Shown piece by piece: positions 1-12,700 of a stretch of DNA of 64,000 nucleotides (the stretch's first letter is position 1; every line of letters starts with the position of its first letter). The notes under the pieces were generated by a model. That model was not told the origin of the DNA, did not search any database, and was given only the letters and a program-made list of their open reading frames with translations. This DNA comes from Asterochloris sp. CNOR1 (lineage: Eukaryota > Chlorophyta > Trebouxiophyceae > Trebouxiales > Trebouxiaceae), in the NCBI GenBank assembly GCA_963969365.1, contig OZ017758.1, forward strand, positions 248,001 through 312,000, written 5' to 3'. The position numbers and the translations under genes were made by a program.

Positions 1-739
1 AGGTGAGGCGCTGTGGTAGGCCCGCGGGGCTTGTACAAAATACCGTGCTGCGTCCGTGAGCAGCTTCCGGGGTAGAACAAAGGCGGCCTGCATCACATGC
101 CGGGGCTCAGCCAAGCTTGCATTCCTGCACATACTGTTCAATGCAGCAGACCTGAGGCCTTTAGCTGACAGGGCAGCTCAGCAAGTCATGCCATCATTCA
201 CAGGTGGCAGGGGGTCTTTGACCCCGCAGTGTTTGCCGCCGCCTATGATGGCAGCCATACTAATTTTGTCTTACATGCGCTGCCAGCTGACAGCAGACTC
301 CAGAGGCAGACTGGAGCAGCAATGCTGCCCACAGCAGCTGGCAGGCTCATGAGCAGGAGAGGGAGACTGCCGGAACAACCAGGTGGCTCTGTGCGGCTCG
401 ACAGTACATGCGGGCGCTGTTTTGAACTGCAATGTCAGCCACAGCTTCACTACCTTAGCTGTCTGCATGCTGAAACTCTACACACCACCAGCAAGCCCCA
501 CATCCCCCTGGTTGCCTATGTTGCCATAATTTGTCAGCAGGCCCAGTTTAGAGTCCAACAGCTGAGCAAGTGGCATAAAGCCTGCAGACAGCGTGCTGCA
601 TTCACATGGAGTCCTGCAGCTAGCTCACATTGCATTGTAAAGCATTGATGCTGCAGAGCATGCAACCATTCTTGCACCCAAGGCTTCCCAGCTTGTTGTG
701 ATGGGGACAGCAAGGGCTTGAGAACTTGGGAGTACTCAC
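1..739. other. unassigned left end: intron and 3' part of the myosin locus
   Basis: No exon could be assigned here. It follows a strong GTGAGT donor of the myosin gene on the minus strand, so it should hold an intron and possibly the last coding exon and 3' UTR. The short open frames on both strands show no recognisable domain. The AGGTGAG at 1-7 on the plus strand could be a chance donor-like word. Confidence 0.4.
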
Positions 740-3700
740 CGTGGAATCAAGCAAAAGGCTGTCCTCGTCCTCTAGAGTCCTGTGCGACATGACTGAGGCT
801 GGGGTCTGGTACCCGTCAGCCTGCATCATGGAGGGGTGCGCGGGCGTCTGGGCACCGCTGTTGGCGAAGATGCCGCCCCCCGCGGGGCCCCCGCTCCAAG
901 TTCCTTGGTCGGGGGCAAAGGGGTTGCCGCTGGTCACCGAGAGAGGGCTGCTGGGGGCGGAGCGCCCCGAGGAGTCCACTGCCCGCTTCAGCGTCTCAAG
1001 CAGGATGATGGTGTTGGTGCCCTGCAGGGGGAGAGGCCCAGGATGTGGGGCAATCAAGGTGCTTCTGGTGAAAGCACAGGTCATGTCGCAGGCACAACCT
1101 GTAAGGTGCCCCGCAGAGGGAGAGGCCCAGATGTGGAGCAGTCACAATGCTTCCTGTGAGGACACAGTCACACTTCATAAGCACAAGTCGTGGAGCACAG
1201 TAACTGTTGACCCTGCCCTGTCAGCTCATGTGGTGAGGGTACACTTTGCACCACAGGCAAATCTTGTGAAGCACAGCAAGTCTTTACCCTGCCTTGCCAG
1301 CACTGCTGAAAGTCTGCAGCGGAACCAACGCGTTCCAGGCCCATGCAGGAGCAGTGTGCAGGAGAGCGGAAGAAGGAAGGGCTGCTCAAGGGGCGCACAC
1401 ACACATGCGGCTGGCACGCCAGATCATGTCTTGAGCAGCATTCTATAACTTCATCTCAGAAAGCTCCAGCCAGAGCCAGCCACCACCAATCACCACCTCT
1501 GGTGCCCTCTGCCGGCATTATGCTGACCTCAGCAGTATCCCAACACTGCCTACAGACGCAGCTCGCAGCCGGCCAGCCCTAGCCCAACACTTCTGCAGCA
1601 GTGTGTGTGGTGACAGTGGGTGGGCACTCACCTGACCGCCAGTGATCCAGTCATCGTGGTGGTGCTCCGTCAGCTTGTAGATCTGCTGGAGCGTGAGCGA
1701 GGGGCACATCCTGCGCAGGTCCGGCGTGATGTCAAAGCCCTGCAGGCAGAGGAGTGCCTTTCAAAGGGCTGCATCTGGCTGTATCAGGGAAGGCAGACAA
1801 GCAGTGCTGAGACAGCAGCCGCAATGTTCATAGCCTGCTATGCATGAGCACTTTGCTACCTCCAGCAGTGTCTAGATGATCGACTGGTTAGGCGGATGCT
1901 CTTGGGCTTCCAGGCTGTAAGGCAAGCTCAACGCCAACGCACTGTCACGCTGGCGGCCACATCGGCAGCGCCTAATACAAGCATGTGACATGTCAGGCCT
2001 GCAGCAGCCTGCAGGTGTGATAGTACACAACTGACCACACGCATTGCCCCACCCCAGTCTTGCTGCTGGATGCCACACACAGAGGCACTTGCAGTAAGCA
2101 TCCTGACCACAGATGTATGCATCTATCACACCTTTGTCGCCTTGCGCACGCAGTCGTCCTTGCCCGACAAGAGGTAGCGCACTGCCTGGTGGCTGTGCTC
2201 CAGTGCACGCTCGGTGTCGCTGGGCTCACCGCACCAATTGCTGCCCATGTAGGCTGCCCACCCCTTGATGTCCGAGAGGCCGCTCTGCAGGGAGGCGGGC
2301 AATTCGTCAGTGCTTTGTTGTGCCAGTTGGCAGGAATGAGCAGGTGCAAACATTGCCTCTGCTAGGCAGTTCTGTCAAGAAAAGTCATGTCCATGATGGG
2401 TAGTGTTCTGTGAGTACGGGCACGACTGGTGGGATGTACGTGGGGGCCTGCAAGGCCGTGCTGCAGGACATCTCCACAGCAGCCTCTGCATGCTATACGT
2501 GGTGGCAGCCCAGTGAGCCTGCTGAAGGCGGCTCACATAAAGCCCTGCAGCATTGCTGTCCTGCTTGCTCTGCAGATCCTTGTAAGATGAGCGCTTCAGA
2601 GGGAGTCTTTGGCGCCACAGTGCATGCACCTAAAGAGTGAAGTAAATGCATGCCATCAAGGCTGGGGGTGACAGACACTGAAGCGTCAGCTCAGGTGTGC
2701 AGGTCACGGCCCACCTGCAACGCCTTGATGGCTGAGATGGAGCAGCAGTCTCGCCGCAGGACCAGCGCATTGAGCAGCTCTGCGTCCACATAACGCAGGG
2801 CTGCTGTCACCACTGCCCGCACCGCTGGAGGTGGGGCCCCCTCACCCCTCAGGCACTCCAGCACATTGGACAAGCCGCCCAGCAGGCCCTGCACGCACAA
2901 GAGCTCATAATTCTGAGCAAGGCTCCTGACCTTCTGGGCCCCCAAGCACAATTGTTATCAGGCCCCTGCAGGTTCAGCAGCAGGCCAAGACCCAGAGCAA
3001 GGCCCGTCCCCCTCAGGCACCCCAGCATCAACTGGACAAGCTGCTCAGCAGGCCGTGAGTGCACAACAGCAAGTCAAAGGTTGCGACAGGGTCAAGCGGG
3101 GCGCTGAAGCATGCCTTGCATGCAGACATGCACTTCCAGCATGCTGCCAGGCAGGGTAACAAGTCAGACAGGCAACAATGATTATGTTGTGGCACAGTAC
3201 AGCTGTGGCGCGGCCTCAGCACTGTGGCATAAGGGCAATCTGACTTTGCTTTGTCCAGCAAGGCAGGAAGGCGCAGCAGCAACAAGAGTCATACAAGCAG
3301 GCAGCTGGAGCCCAGCCAGTGAGTTCCAGCCAGCCAAACTGATGTATGCCTGCCTTTTGATACCTATATTTCTCAGGCCCACCTTCCAGGGAGAGCTCAT
3401 CAGCCCCTCGAAGGACTTGGCCTCTGCGCCGCCCGTGCTCATGATGCCGTTGCCATTGGTGACCCGGTCTTTGTTCCCTTGCTGCCTGCAGGTCAGACCA
3501 AGCCGGGGCTGGCAAACGTGTCATTGCTGCATGCAGCTGCACAGCTGCCCTGCCTGGCCCTGCTATCATTCAGACCATTGCTGCAGGCAGCTGCCAGAAG
3601 ATACTGGTCAGTCAAGTCAGCAGCGCAGAGCTTGAGCTGCACTTATAGGATGCAAACCGCAGAAATGCATGCTTCAGCCTCAGGTACAAGCACGTGCTGC

Positions 3701-6700
3701 CAACAGCAACATGCCGAGCAGAAAAGTGCGATCCCCCAGCCTCAGAGGCAATGACCTGCTAGCCACAGCCTCACCTGGCTTGCCGCTTGGCTTCATCGGA
3801 GAACAGAACGGCCACGTTGACTGGCATCATCTCTGCAACACTAGATGCCAGCAGATGGTGCAGCTGCATGAACTGAATCATTTCATCCCCAAGCTTGAAC
3901 AGGTTGCTGCAGTCGCGCTTCCCAATGCTGCGGACCTGCACTCAGATCACCGCAGACAGGTGAGAGCTGGCTGGCAATAGGTTGCTGCAGGTGCAGCCAT
4001 GGATACACAGACAGTGGCTGAGTGAAGTCAGCCGCAATCAGAAGCCTGCAGCAGGCATCTTGTTCCAGGTCTGATTGGGCAGTCAAGAGGCTACTGCAGG
4101 CGTCATGAACCAGGTCTCGAGTCACTGGCAGCAAGATCATAATGAGCGATCTGGCACAGACTCATGCTTGGGCTTAATCGCTCGCCAGCATCAACAGCTT
4201 GCTCCAGTGCAGGCAGGTGTAAGCCAGCTGTAACAGGGGCTGTCACAGGCTAGAGCGCTGGGTCACAAGCTGGGCAGCAGCTCAGGATGCGGGGTTACGG
4301 CAGTGCAGGCTCAAGACGTCGCACCTTGAGGAAGGCCCCCAGAGCCAGGGTTGTGGACAGCCAGTAAGCCTGTGCAGTCAAGCCCTCCAGCTCTGCAGCG
4401 CTGACCACAGACTCCCGCACGCGGATGGCGGCCACATCAATCTGCACAAGGGATACAACAACATTGACAACTTTTGATTTGTGTTGCCATTGCGATGATC
4501 TTCAGATGTGCGCTTTGTCACTTGTTGTCCTACTTTCTTGCAAAGCGCTGCACAGGGGCTGTACGTGAAGGAACAAGCATTTATCCCTTGCCCATCACGC
4601 AGACCACTGTACTCAAGTCCAGCCAGCTACCCCGCCAAAAGGAACTCAGCATGCCTCACCCCACATCAGAGGGCCCACCACTGCAGCGTGCCACTGTGGC
4701 GGGCAAAATTACACCAAGCTGGCCAACAAGAAGTCAGCAGCGCATATCAGCGGGTCCCAGTGAGAGGGGGGTTGATGCACGCCTCAATGGGCTGCCACTG
4801 CATTGCCCCACGCAGCAGCCATCCCAGATGGCGGCAGACTCGTCCTGCACCAGCTCCACATGCACACGGCAGCAGCACATCTAGGGACCACCACAAAGCC
4901 CTGGTCCAGGGGGCTCCCCCACAGGGCAGCCCGCTGCAGCGGGCACTTACCAGGCTGCGACAGCTTCACAGGCGATAGCAGCTTCACTCCCAAAAAGTAA
5001 CAGCATGCCCAGATGTGGGTTCAGGGTCACCACACTTCAGTCCCTGCCCACCTCAGTGGGCCGCCATCGCAGCGCCCACTGCAGCAGGCACTCCCCCATG
5101 ATCCAGGCGGCCACAGGCATGCCGATGCTGTCCGCAGGAGTGGCCCCATGCTGGATGTTGATGATGGACATGCGCCGCTCCACCACGCCGCTCAGCAGCA
5201 GCTGCAGGGTGGCCTCGTGGTCCCTGTCCAAGCCAGCATCGGGGACTGCCAGCAGGGGCTGGGGGCCGCCCTCCGTGGGGGTGGTGCTGAGCCGGTGGCT
5301 GGCCAAGTTGGTGCCAGGGCCCAGCCTGGTGGCTTGGGGGGTGCCTCTGATACCTGCAAGGCAGAGAGGCAGTGCAACATGAGTTGAGCACTGCCAGCAA
5401 TGTGGGGCTTCACAGTCTGTGAGCAGGTGCTAGTCTGTGGCTGGCCAGGTTGGTGCCAGGCCCCCAGCCTTGTAGCTTGAGGTGGACCCAACAGGCGCCT
5501 ACAATGCGGACTGTCAGAGACGTGGGGCCAGTGCAGTCCAGGGGAGCACTGAGAATCAGCACCGTGAGCAAGGGTGGATGCCCAGCAGACTGCAGTGGGA
5601 AGTTGACCCACAGGTCTCACATGCGCACAATGGGAATCCCCTGGTCCATCAGCTGCTCTTCATACACCTTTCAAAAGCAGAGATTGCTGGCTTGTATGAG
5701 GACCAACCACCAGCACAGTGTACTGACTGGTTTTATCCGCTAGTCATATGCCCGTTCAGTGAGGCTACGGACTCTAACTCTAACAAAGAATGCCTCACCG
5801 TTGGCCTGGCTGAGCACTGCCCCCTGCGAGGGCTCGGCTGCTCGCAAGGCTGCTGCAGCAGCAGCAGCCTCCTGTGCCTGCTGCTTGGCTGCCTCCACCT
5901 CGGCAGTCAGAGCCTTCTCCCGCGCCTGGGTGTCCTTGACCTGCACCAGCCGGGGTTGCTTGTGTACTGCAGACGCTAACAGCTGCAGAGCAGGGGATGC
6001 CACCAGGTAGAGCTGGATCAGAGCATGCTTGGCTAGAGCCCCAAGATCCGCTGCAGCCCATCATCAACATCCCACATGGTTGGCCCTGAAGGGCTGCAGC
6101 ACATCAACCGCCAGCAGCAAAGCAATGGAGCATAGACATTGCTGAAATGCATGTCTATGGGGGTGGGGGTGTGATGTAAGGAGGAACGTCCCTACATGTC
6201 AAAAAGCAAGCATGGCACCTTGTGTGACTACTGCAAGCCTCACAGTGCGCCCAACGCATGCATACTGCCTGCCTGTGACGACAGCACCAGGAGAGGGCAC
6301 AGCATGTTACTGCTTGGGCACAGTGCGCCCGGCGCGTGCATAGTGCCTGCCTGTGACAGCAGCCCTGAGGGTTTACAGCACAGCATGCTGCCATCTCACC
6401 TGCTTGGTCAGCTGGGCCACCCGAGAATTGAGGGCCACCACGCGAGCGCTGAAGTGCACATTCTTCTCGCGCGACTCCCGAAGCGTGGCCGACTGCGCCT
6501 TGGCATCAGCCACTGCATCCTCCACACGCTTCTGCATGGCCTGCTGCACTGCCGCCACCTCGCCCTGCAAGAGAGGCAGCTGGCACAGTGAGGCAGGCGC
6601 AAAGACAATGCCACAGGGAATGCTACCATTACAGCACATGTAGAATATGAAATGGAAACTGCCATTGTGCCCACGATGGACCATCTTCTGCAGAGCCTGC

Positions 6701-9700
6701 TGCACCACTGCACCATCACCTGAGGTTTGGCAGTGTCCAGTGCCCTGCAGCAGCCACAAGCATTGCAGCTAACATCAGCAAGGCTGTACAGGGTGGCTTC
6801 TGTTGAGGGTATCTGGCAGGTAGCCCTGCAGCCGAGCTGCCCTGCAGCAGCCACAATCTTCAGCTTGAAGCAGAGGAACGGCACTGAATGGCTTGCTGCA
6901 TCACAGCAGCCTGGTGCTGCAGTGCAAACCAATGTGTGTCATTCTCGACCTCAGACAGTGCTGCACAGAGGCAAACCCAGCACAGCTGTCGCGTTTCATG
7001 CTTTGCTGTGGCCACTTTGCCCTGCAGCAGCCATTTGCAGCACAGATTGGTCAAAACAGCATGGCTGGTGAGGGATCCATGATGCAAAGTGCTCCGGCCA
7101 CAAAACACGCAGAGCCTCCATACCTCGGCCACCAGCTGGATTGGTTTCCACAGGTTGGACAACCTGCAACCCTCTACCCAGTGCAGCGCCCACTCCATCT
7201 TGGTGCACACGTGTTACAAACATGGATTGTTATGTGCAATGTGAGACACCGAAACCTTAAGGGAGATGGAGTCTCTGAAATAGGAGTAGCAGCGCTCACC
7301 TCCATCTCAGTGCGCAGCTTCTCAATTTCGCCTTGCATGTGCGCCCGTGTTGCCTCCGCTTCTGCCGTCAGAGTCAGGATGGTGGTCTCCTTGGCTGCAA
7401 ACTCAGCATGATACTCCTCAGCTGCCGCGCGGACCTGCAGCACAGAGGGAGTGGTGCACTCTCAGGCCTTGCTGACTGATCGTGGTCAACAGTGCAACTT
7501 TGCAGTGCAAGACTCCCGGGCCTTGCTGGTTGCACGTGATCTCAAGAGCATCAGTACAAGCAGGCCCACCCTATCGCTTGCCTCAATCACACAGCAGAGC
7601 ATCCCTCGCCCTGGAGGGGCGGCACACCCGGGCCTAATGACAAGTTCAGGGCTGTACCACTTTGCAGCACAACATTGACAAGGCCAACGCTCCAGCATAT
7701 CTCACAGATGTCCATCATCTGCTACTGTTGTGCACCACAGAAGTTTCGCAGCTCCACAGCAGGCAAAAGCAGTGCTGGACTGCAGCCCACCACTCACTCG
7801 CTGCAAGAGCAGCGCTCCAGCGCAGGCAGCGTGATGCATTGCACCGCAGGTCTCAAGCACCTTCCCACCCACCACCTGCGCATGCGGTCGGACTGCTGTA
7901 CAGCACAGGCACTGTTGCCAAGCACTGCTGGGAGTTGATCCTATACCGTCCACAACATGACCAGACCTCAAAACGCAATTTGGCCATGCACAACGGGTCT
8001 GATCGGTATGTCTTTGAAGTGGGTATTGAGGAATCAAGGAGTGCTGGCCTGCATTGCGCGGAGTTGCCACCTGCTGCCGCGCCAGTACAGGCAGTCTGGG
8101 GTGCTGCACAGCACATGCAATGCGCAAGGACCACACCTGCTCCCACAGCTTGCTGTTTTCGCGGTCCTTGGCCTGAGCAGCCGACAACATGTCGTCGACC
8201 TCAGTCCTTTTGAACTTGAGCTGACTCTGCAGGTCCTTCACCTGCAGGATAAAAGCACATACCATGGTCTCATAGCATGCCACAGCGCTGGCGAACAGAG
8301 CCTCAACCTGCGGTGGGCGGCACAGAAGGCGACCTAAGATTTGTTGCTGAGCATGCCTTCAATCTGCAGGGGCTCGGCTTGGATGGGCTCTGCGTCAACA
8401 GACATGCCACACAGTTCAGGGCAACAACTTGAGGCCCTCAGGCCGCCTTAAGTGCCCACGCTCCAGAATGTAACTGCCAGGCCTTTCACTTGGCTGCCCT
8501 ACGGCCAGTGCCTGGCTTTATGAAAGCCAGTGAGCAGTGGGCCCAGGTGTGACGGTGCTGAAGCCTTTCAGCATGCCGCTAATGAGCCACGCTGTTCCAA
8601 CCTGCTCATCCAGCTCCTGTGCATGGCCCTCCGAGGACTGCTTCTGCCGCCTGAGCAGCTCCATCTCCTCCATGAGGGCTGCCTGCGCTGCGGCCTGGGC
8701 TGCCTCCAGCTCAGCAACTCGCGAGGCATCCACGTTCGACTGCATCGTCCGGCTGGAGCGCTGAGACTCCTGGTGCATCTGCTCTCGCAGCGTCTGCAGG
8801 GGCACCGGGCAAGGCCTGTGAGTTCTGACCAAAGGCGCATCCACAGCTGCCTTAGTGATACATGATAGGCCAAGGAGCTTGTGACTCCTGAACAAGCAAG
8901 CAGCAGGCAGCGCATGAAGGCCACTCATGCTCGACCCATGACAAGGCAGCTCTGGTATCAGGGCGCCTGTGACGGTACACCCCAGTGGTTAGCAGCTGGC
9001 TTGCCGTGAGCAAAGGGATGACAGCTCCTGCAGGAAGCTTTGGCCGACTACTAGCAGAGCACTGAGCCTGGCACCCCAACCCATGGCAGCCTGCATGCTG
9101 CCCGCCCCACCTGGTTCTCAATTTCTGCCCGTGTGAGCTCTGACTGCAGCCTGTGCGCGCTGGCCTGCAGCTCGCTGGCACGACGCTGCTCTGCCTCCAT
9201 GCGGGCACGATACTGGGCCACCTGTAGGAGCACAATGGGCAGATGGGCTGAGGCAACTTTGGGCACTCGTGCAAGGGTCAGTTTACCTGGACCTCACCAA
9301 TCTGCAAGAGCTTGGTGCAGTGGCCTTAACAGGCAGATCATATTGACGTACTCGGCCAGCTAACTCCTCCAGCCCCCTCTCAATGGCAGGGGACAGGGCA
9401 CATTTGATGATGAAGTCAAGGCGTTTTCGACAGGACCAACAAGAGGGTCAAGCTGCCACACAGGACCCACTGCGGCCCAGCAAGGCACAGACAGGGTCTC
9501 TGCTGCACTATCACCAATGTGCAATGCAGCCCAGCAGGCAGGCAAGATTCATCATCAGATTCCGCAGACATGCACTGCAGCCCCCAGAAGTCAGGAAGCA
9601 GGCTCCATGATGAACCTGCACAGGCACGCACAAACACGGAGGGGGAGGTCCAAGCAGGCATTTGCTCAACAATGAGTGGCCCACCTGCGCCAACAGAGCC

Positions 9701-12700
9701 TCCCGCTCGCCAGCCAGAGCATCTCGGGAGTCCAACAGGTCCCGCCACCGGGCAGCCTCTGCCCTCCTGGCTTCCAACTGCAGGCAGAGGCGACTCCTTG
9801 GCAGGACGGGCAAGCAGCAGCACATGGACGCAGGTGCAGGCACAACAGACCGTAAACCCTAGGGCCATGCGTAACATAGAGTGGCTTCTGTTCTGGGTGC
9901 ACCTTGCAAGTCAGGCATGCAGCGCTGTCAGACCTTCTGCCAACCCATTCAGCATCTCCCCCCACAATCAGAGTTGCAGCTGCCCACATAGTAAGCAGCA
10001 ACAGACTGACCGCTGAAGGCGGAATCCGGATGCAACCCAGAGGCTAAACTCTTGCAGGCAGAAGCAGCCTGGACCCAGTAGCCCACCTGCATGCACGCCA
10101 GCCAGCGGCGACAGTACTTCTGCAGTACCACAGCTGCGTCGACACGCCTGGCCACTGCAGCTGCTCGCAGGGCAGCCTTCCTGCCGGCATCTGTGGTGCG
10201 CCTGAAGCGGAGGCGCGTGAGCCACATGCGGACCCAGCTCTGGATGATGGTGGCCTTGTGGTTCCTGCAGGGAGGTGCGGTCGAGGTGGGTTCCGTTGAG
10301 AGTGTGGGTGGTCTCCCTGCTTGACACACGCTGCGGTTCTGAGATGCTTCAGCGCACAGCAGCTTGACCACAGAGGGGAAGCCACTGAGTCCCATCCTTC
10401 TGACCAGAGCCTGACAAGCAGCACATTACCTCACCAGCCTGCTGGTCAAGTTTCAGAGTCAGCCATGCACCACAGAGATTGCAGGGGCAGGAGGGGACTC
10501 TGATCAACACCTTATTCCTGTGTACCTGAGTGCGTGTCGCTTCTCAGGCAGCACAGGTGCAGTGCTGTGGACAGGCAGCCAGAGACTATTGCATGCACCT
10601 TCATGCATAGGAGGGTGCCCAGCTGCTCTCCAGGCAGCACAGCAGCAGCGGTCCCACCTGCACTTGCCTCTGAAGCTGCAGCACTCTGGTTTTGGGTCGA
10701 GTGGCTGGCACTCAAGTTGCAGGGCGAGTGTGCTCACCGCAGATGCAAGATGTACATCGTCCTGCACTTGTGCGCGCGCCAGGCTGCAGCGATGGAAGTG
10801 ACCGCCCGCTCCTTGCGAAGCTGCTGCACCCACAGCCGAGCCTGGTGGCCTCGCCACAACGCCTGCGGCAAGCATGGACCCTTTCAGGCCAGACATTCTG
10901 CATAACCAGTGTAGCTGCTGCTCTGCACACATCAAACATGCACAAGCCTGTTGCGTCTTTGAAATGGCAGCGGTGCAAGAAGGTGCAAGCTGACAAGCTC
11001 TTCGAAACATGTGCAGGGCCTGGCCCTCCAGCACAAAGCCTGCAGCATGATTAGTGCTGAAGAGCCAGGCTCAGGGGCAGTGGCGCGCTGCAGGAGCAGC
11101 GCAGGCAGCCCCTCTCCACAGCGACGATGTGATGCCCTGTGCCAATCTTTGCAGTGCCTGGGCTCAGGCAAGCACAGTGTCACGGCAAGCAGCAGCCAAG
11201 ATGGTGACGGTGCTGGGCACCTGTACTCGGGAGGCAGCCCGGCGGCCACGTTTGAGTTCCCGCCGCGCAGCCAGCCCACGGAAGGCTGCCTGGATGATAA
11301 TGGCTGAGGCTGTAAGGTGGCGGCCCCTGGCACCCTGCAAACAAGCAGCGAGCAACTGACTGTCTCCATGCAGACCTGAGGCAGCACCTACTGGCCAAGC
11401 AGCAGCCTGTCCAGGGTGCAGACAATCAGTTGCACTGCAGAGACACAAACAAGTTGATACAAGATGCACACAGCCTTTGCTGCGGTCAATCACAGCATCA
11501 CAGTCAAGAAGCTGTCATCAAGCACAGGTTGGGAGAAGGAGTGGCACATGACTGTTGGTCACAGCCGCCATGGCAGCTGCAGCTGCACACGCTCAAGCAG
11601 GGCCCATCGCAGCACTTACAGCTGCCCAGGAGTCAGGTGCTGCAGACGCTTCCAGGACTCACCTCCATCTGAGCCAGCTGCCCAGCACGCAGGAACACCC
11701 GTGACTTGCCGATCTGCCAGCCTTCTAGGCGCACGGCCTGGAGGATGCGCCGCGACAGGTCCGCAGCCTCCTCATCAGCCAGCTCAGAGGCGTCTATGGG
11801 GTTGTAGGTGCCCTTGCCCCTCGCCAGGAGGATGTGGTACCGCTGCACGAAGGGCCTGCAGACACCACTTAACCAACACTGTTGCAAGAGACGTCTGTGG
11901 GTTGTAGGTGCCCCTGCCCCTCGCCAGGAGGATGTGGTACCGCTGCACAAAGGGCCTGCAGACACCATTTGGCCACCAATGTTGTACAGGCATATCACTT
12001 TGCCGTCTCCTTCTGACTGTTTGCTGTTGCTTGTGTCAAGTGAACAGATGGGGGCCAAAACTGGCTCTGGCAGTAGAGGTGGCTGCTCAGTCATCGAGAT
12101 GGTAAGGGTGCTAAAGACTGCTGGCTGGGGCTTGTGGGTACGGGGGCCAACATTGTGTCAGGCTGGCTATGGCAGGTGGAACCCCGCAGCTGGACCCCAG
12201 GCAGCACAGGGCGTAGAGCATGCAATCGCTCCAGCCTAGATGCTCAGCATGCCAGCTGGCTGCAGGTGCCTGCAGCTTGGCCACAGGTTCAGACAGGTCA
12301 CAGGTGCGCGCCATGCAGGGGTACATGGTCACTCAAGCTCCTGCCGAATTGCAGACTCAACGACAACGCCAAGCCTGTCGACTGGCATTGGAGTGCTGAT
12401 CGCAGGGAGTTCAGGAGGCCAGGTATACACCGCCAGAGGCACCCACTGGGCTTGACTCTGGCACTGGCTGCCACACTGGGCAGTGCTAACCTGAAGGGCT
12501 TCCTTGTGGGGAAGCCGGCACAGGCGATCCTCACGGCCTCCAGCACTCCTCCTGCCCTCAGCTGCTCCAGCACATACGGCGGAGCCAAGCTGCCAGGCTG
12601 GGACTGAGCGTTGGGCTTGATGCACCTGCAGAGCAGCGTGGGCATGGCTGCCTGACCTGGATGAAACCAGCTTCCACATGGAAATCAGCTGTCTGACCTG

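Larger units (their letters stand above)
740..5365 (-). other. myosin globular tail (DIL domain) exons
   Basis: Exons of the cargo-binding dilute domain. About 5053-5362 has [17 protein letters not shown] and [16 protein letters not shown]. About 4326-4442 has [16 protein letters not shown]. About 3788-3937 has [19 protein letters not shown]. About 3390-3480 has [11 protein letters not shown]. 2703-2935 has [18 protein letters not shown] and [16 protein letters not shown]. 2130-2290 is the [10 protein letters not shown] exon. 1632-1742 has [17 protein letters not shown]. 740-1022 is a Ser/Pro/Gly-rich C-terminal segment with [10 protein letters not shown], which resembles the SFLLDDDSS end of plant class XI tails. 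The motif order matches the plant myosin XI tail. Confidence 0.85.
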
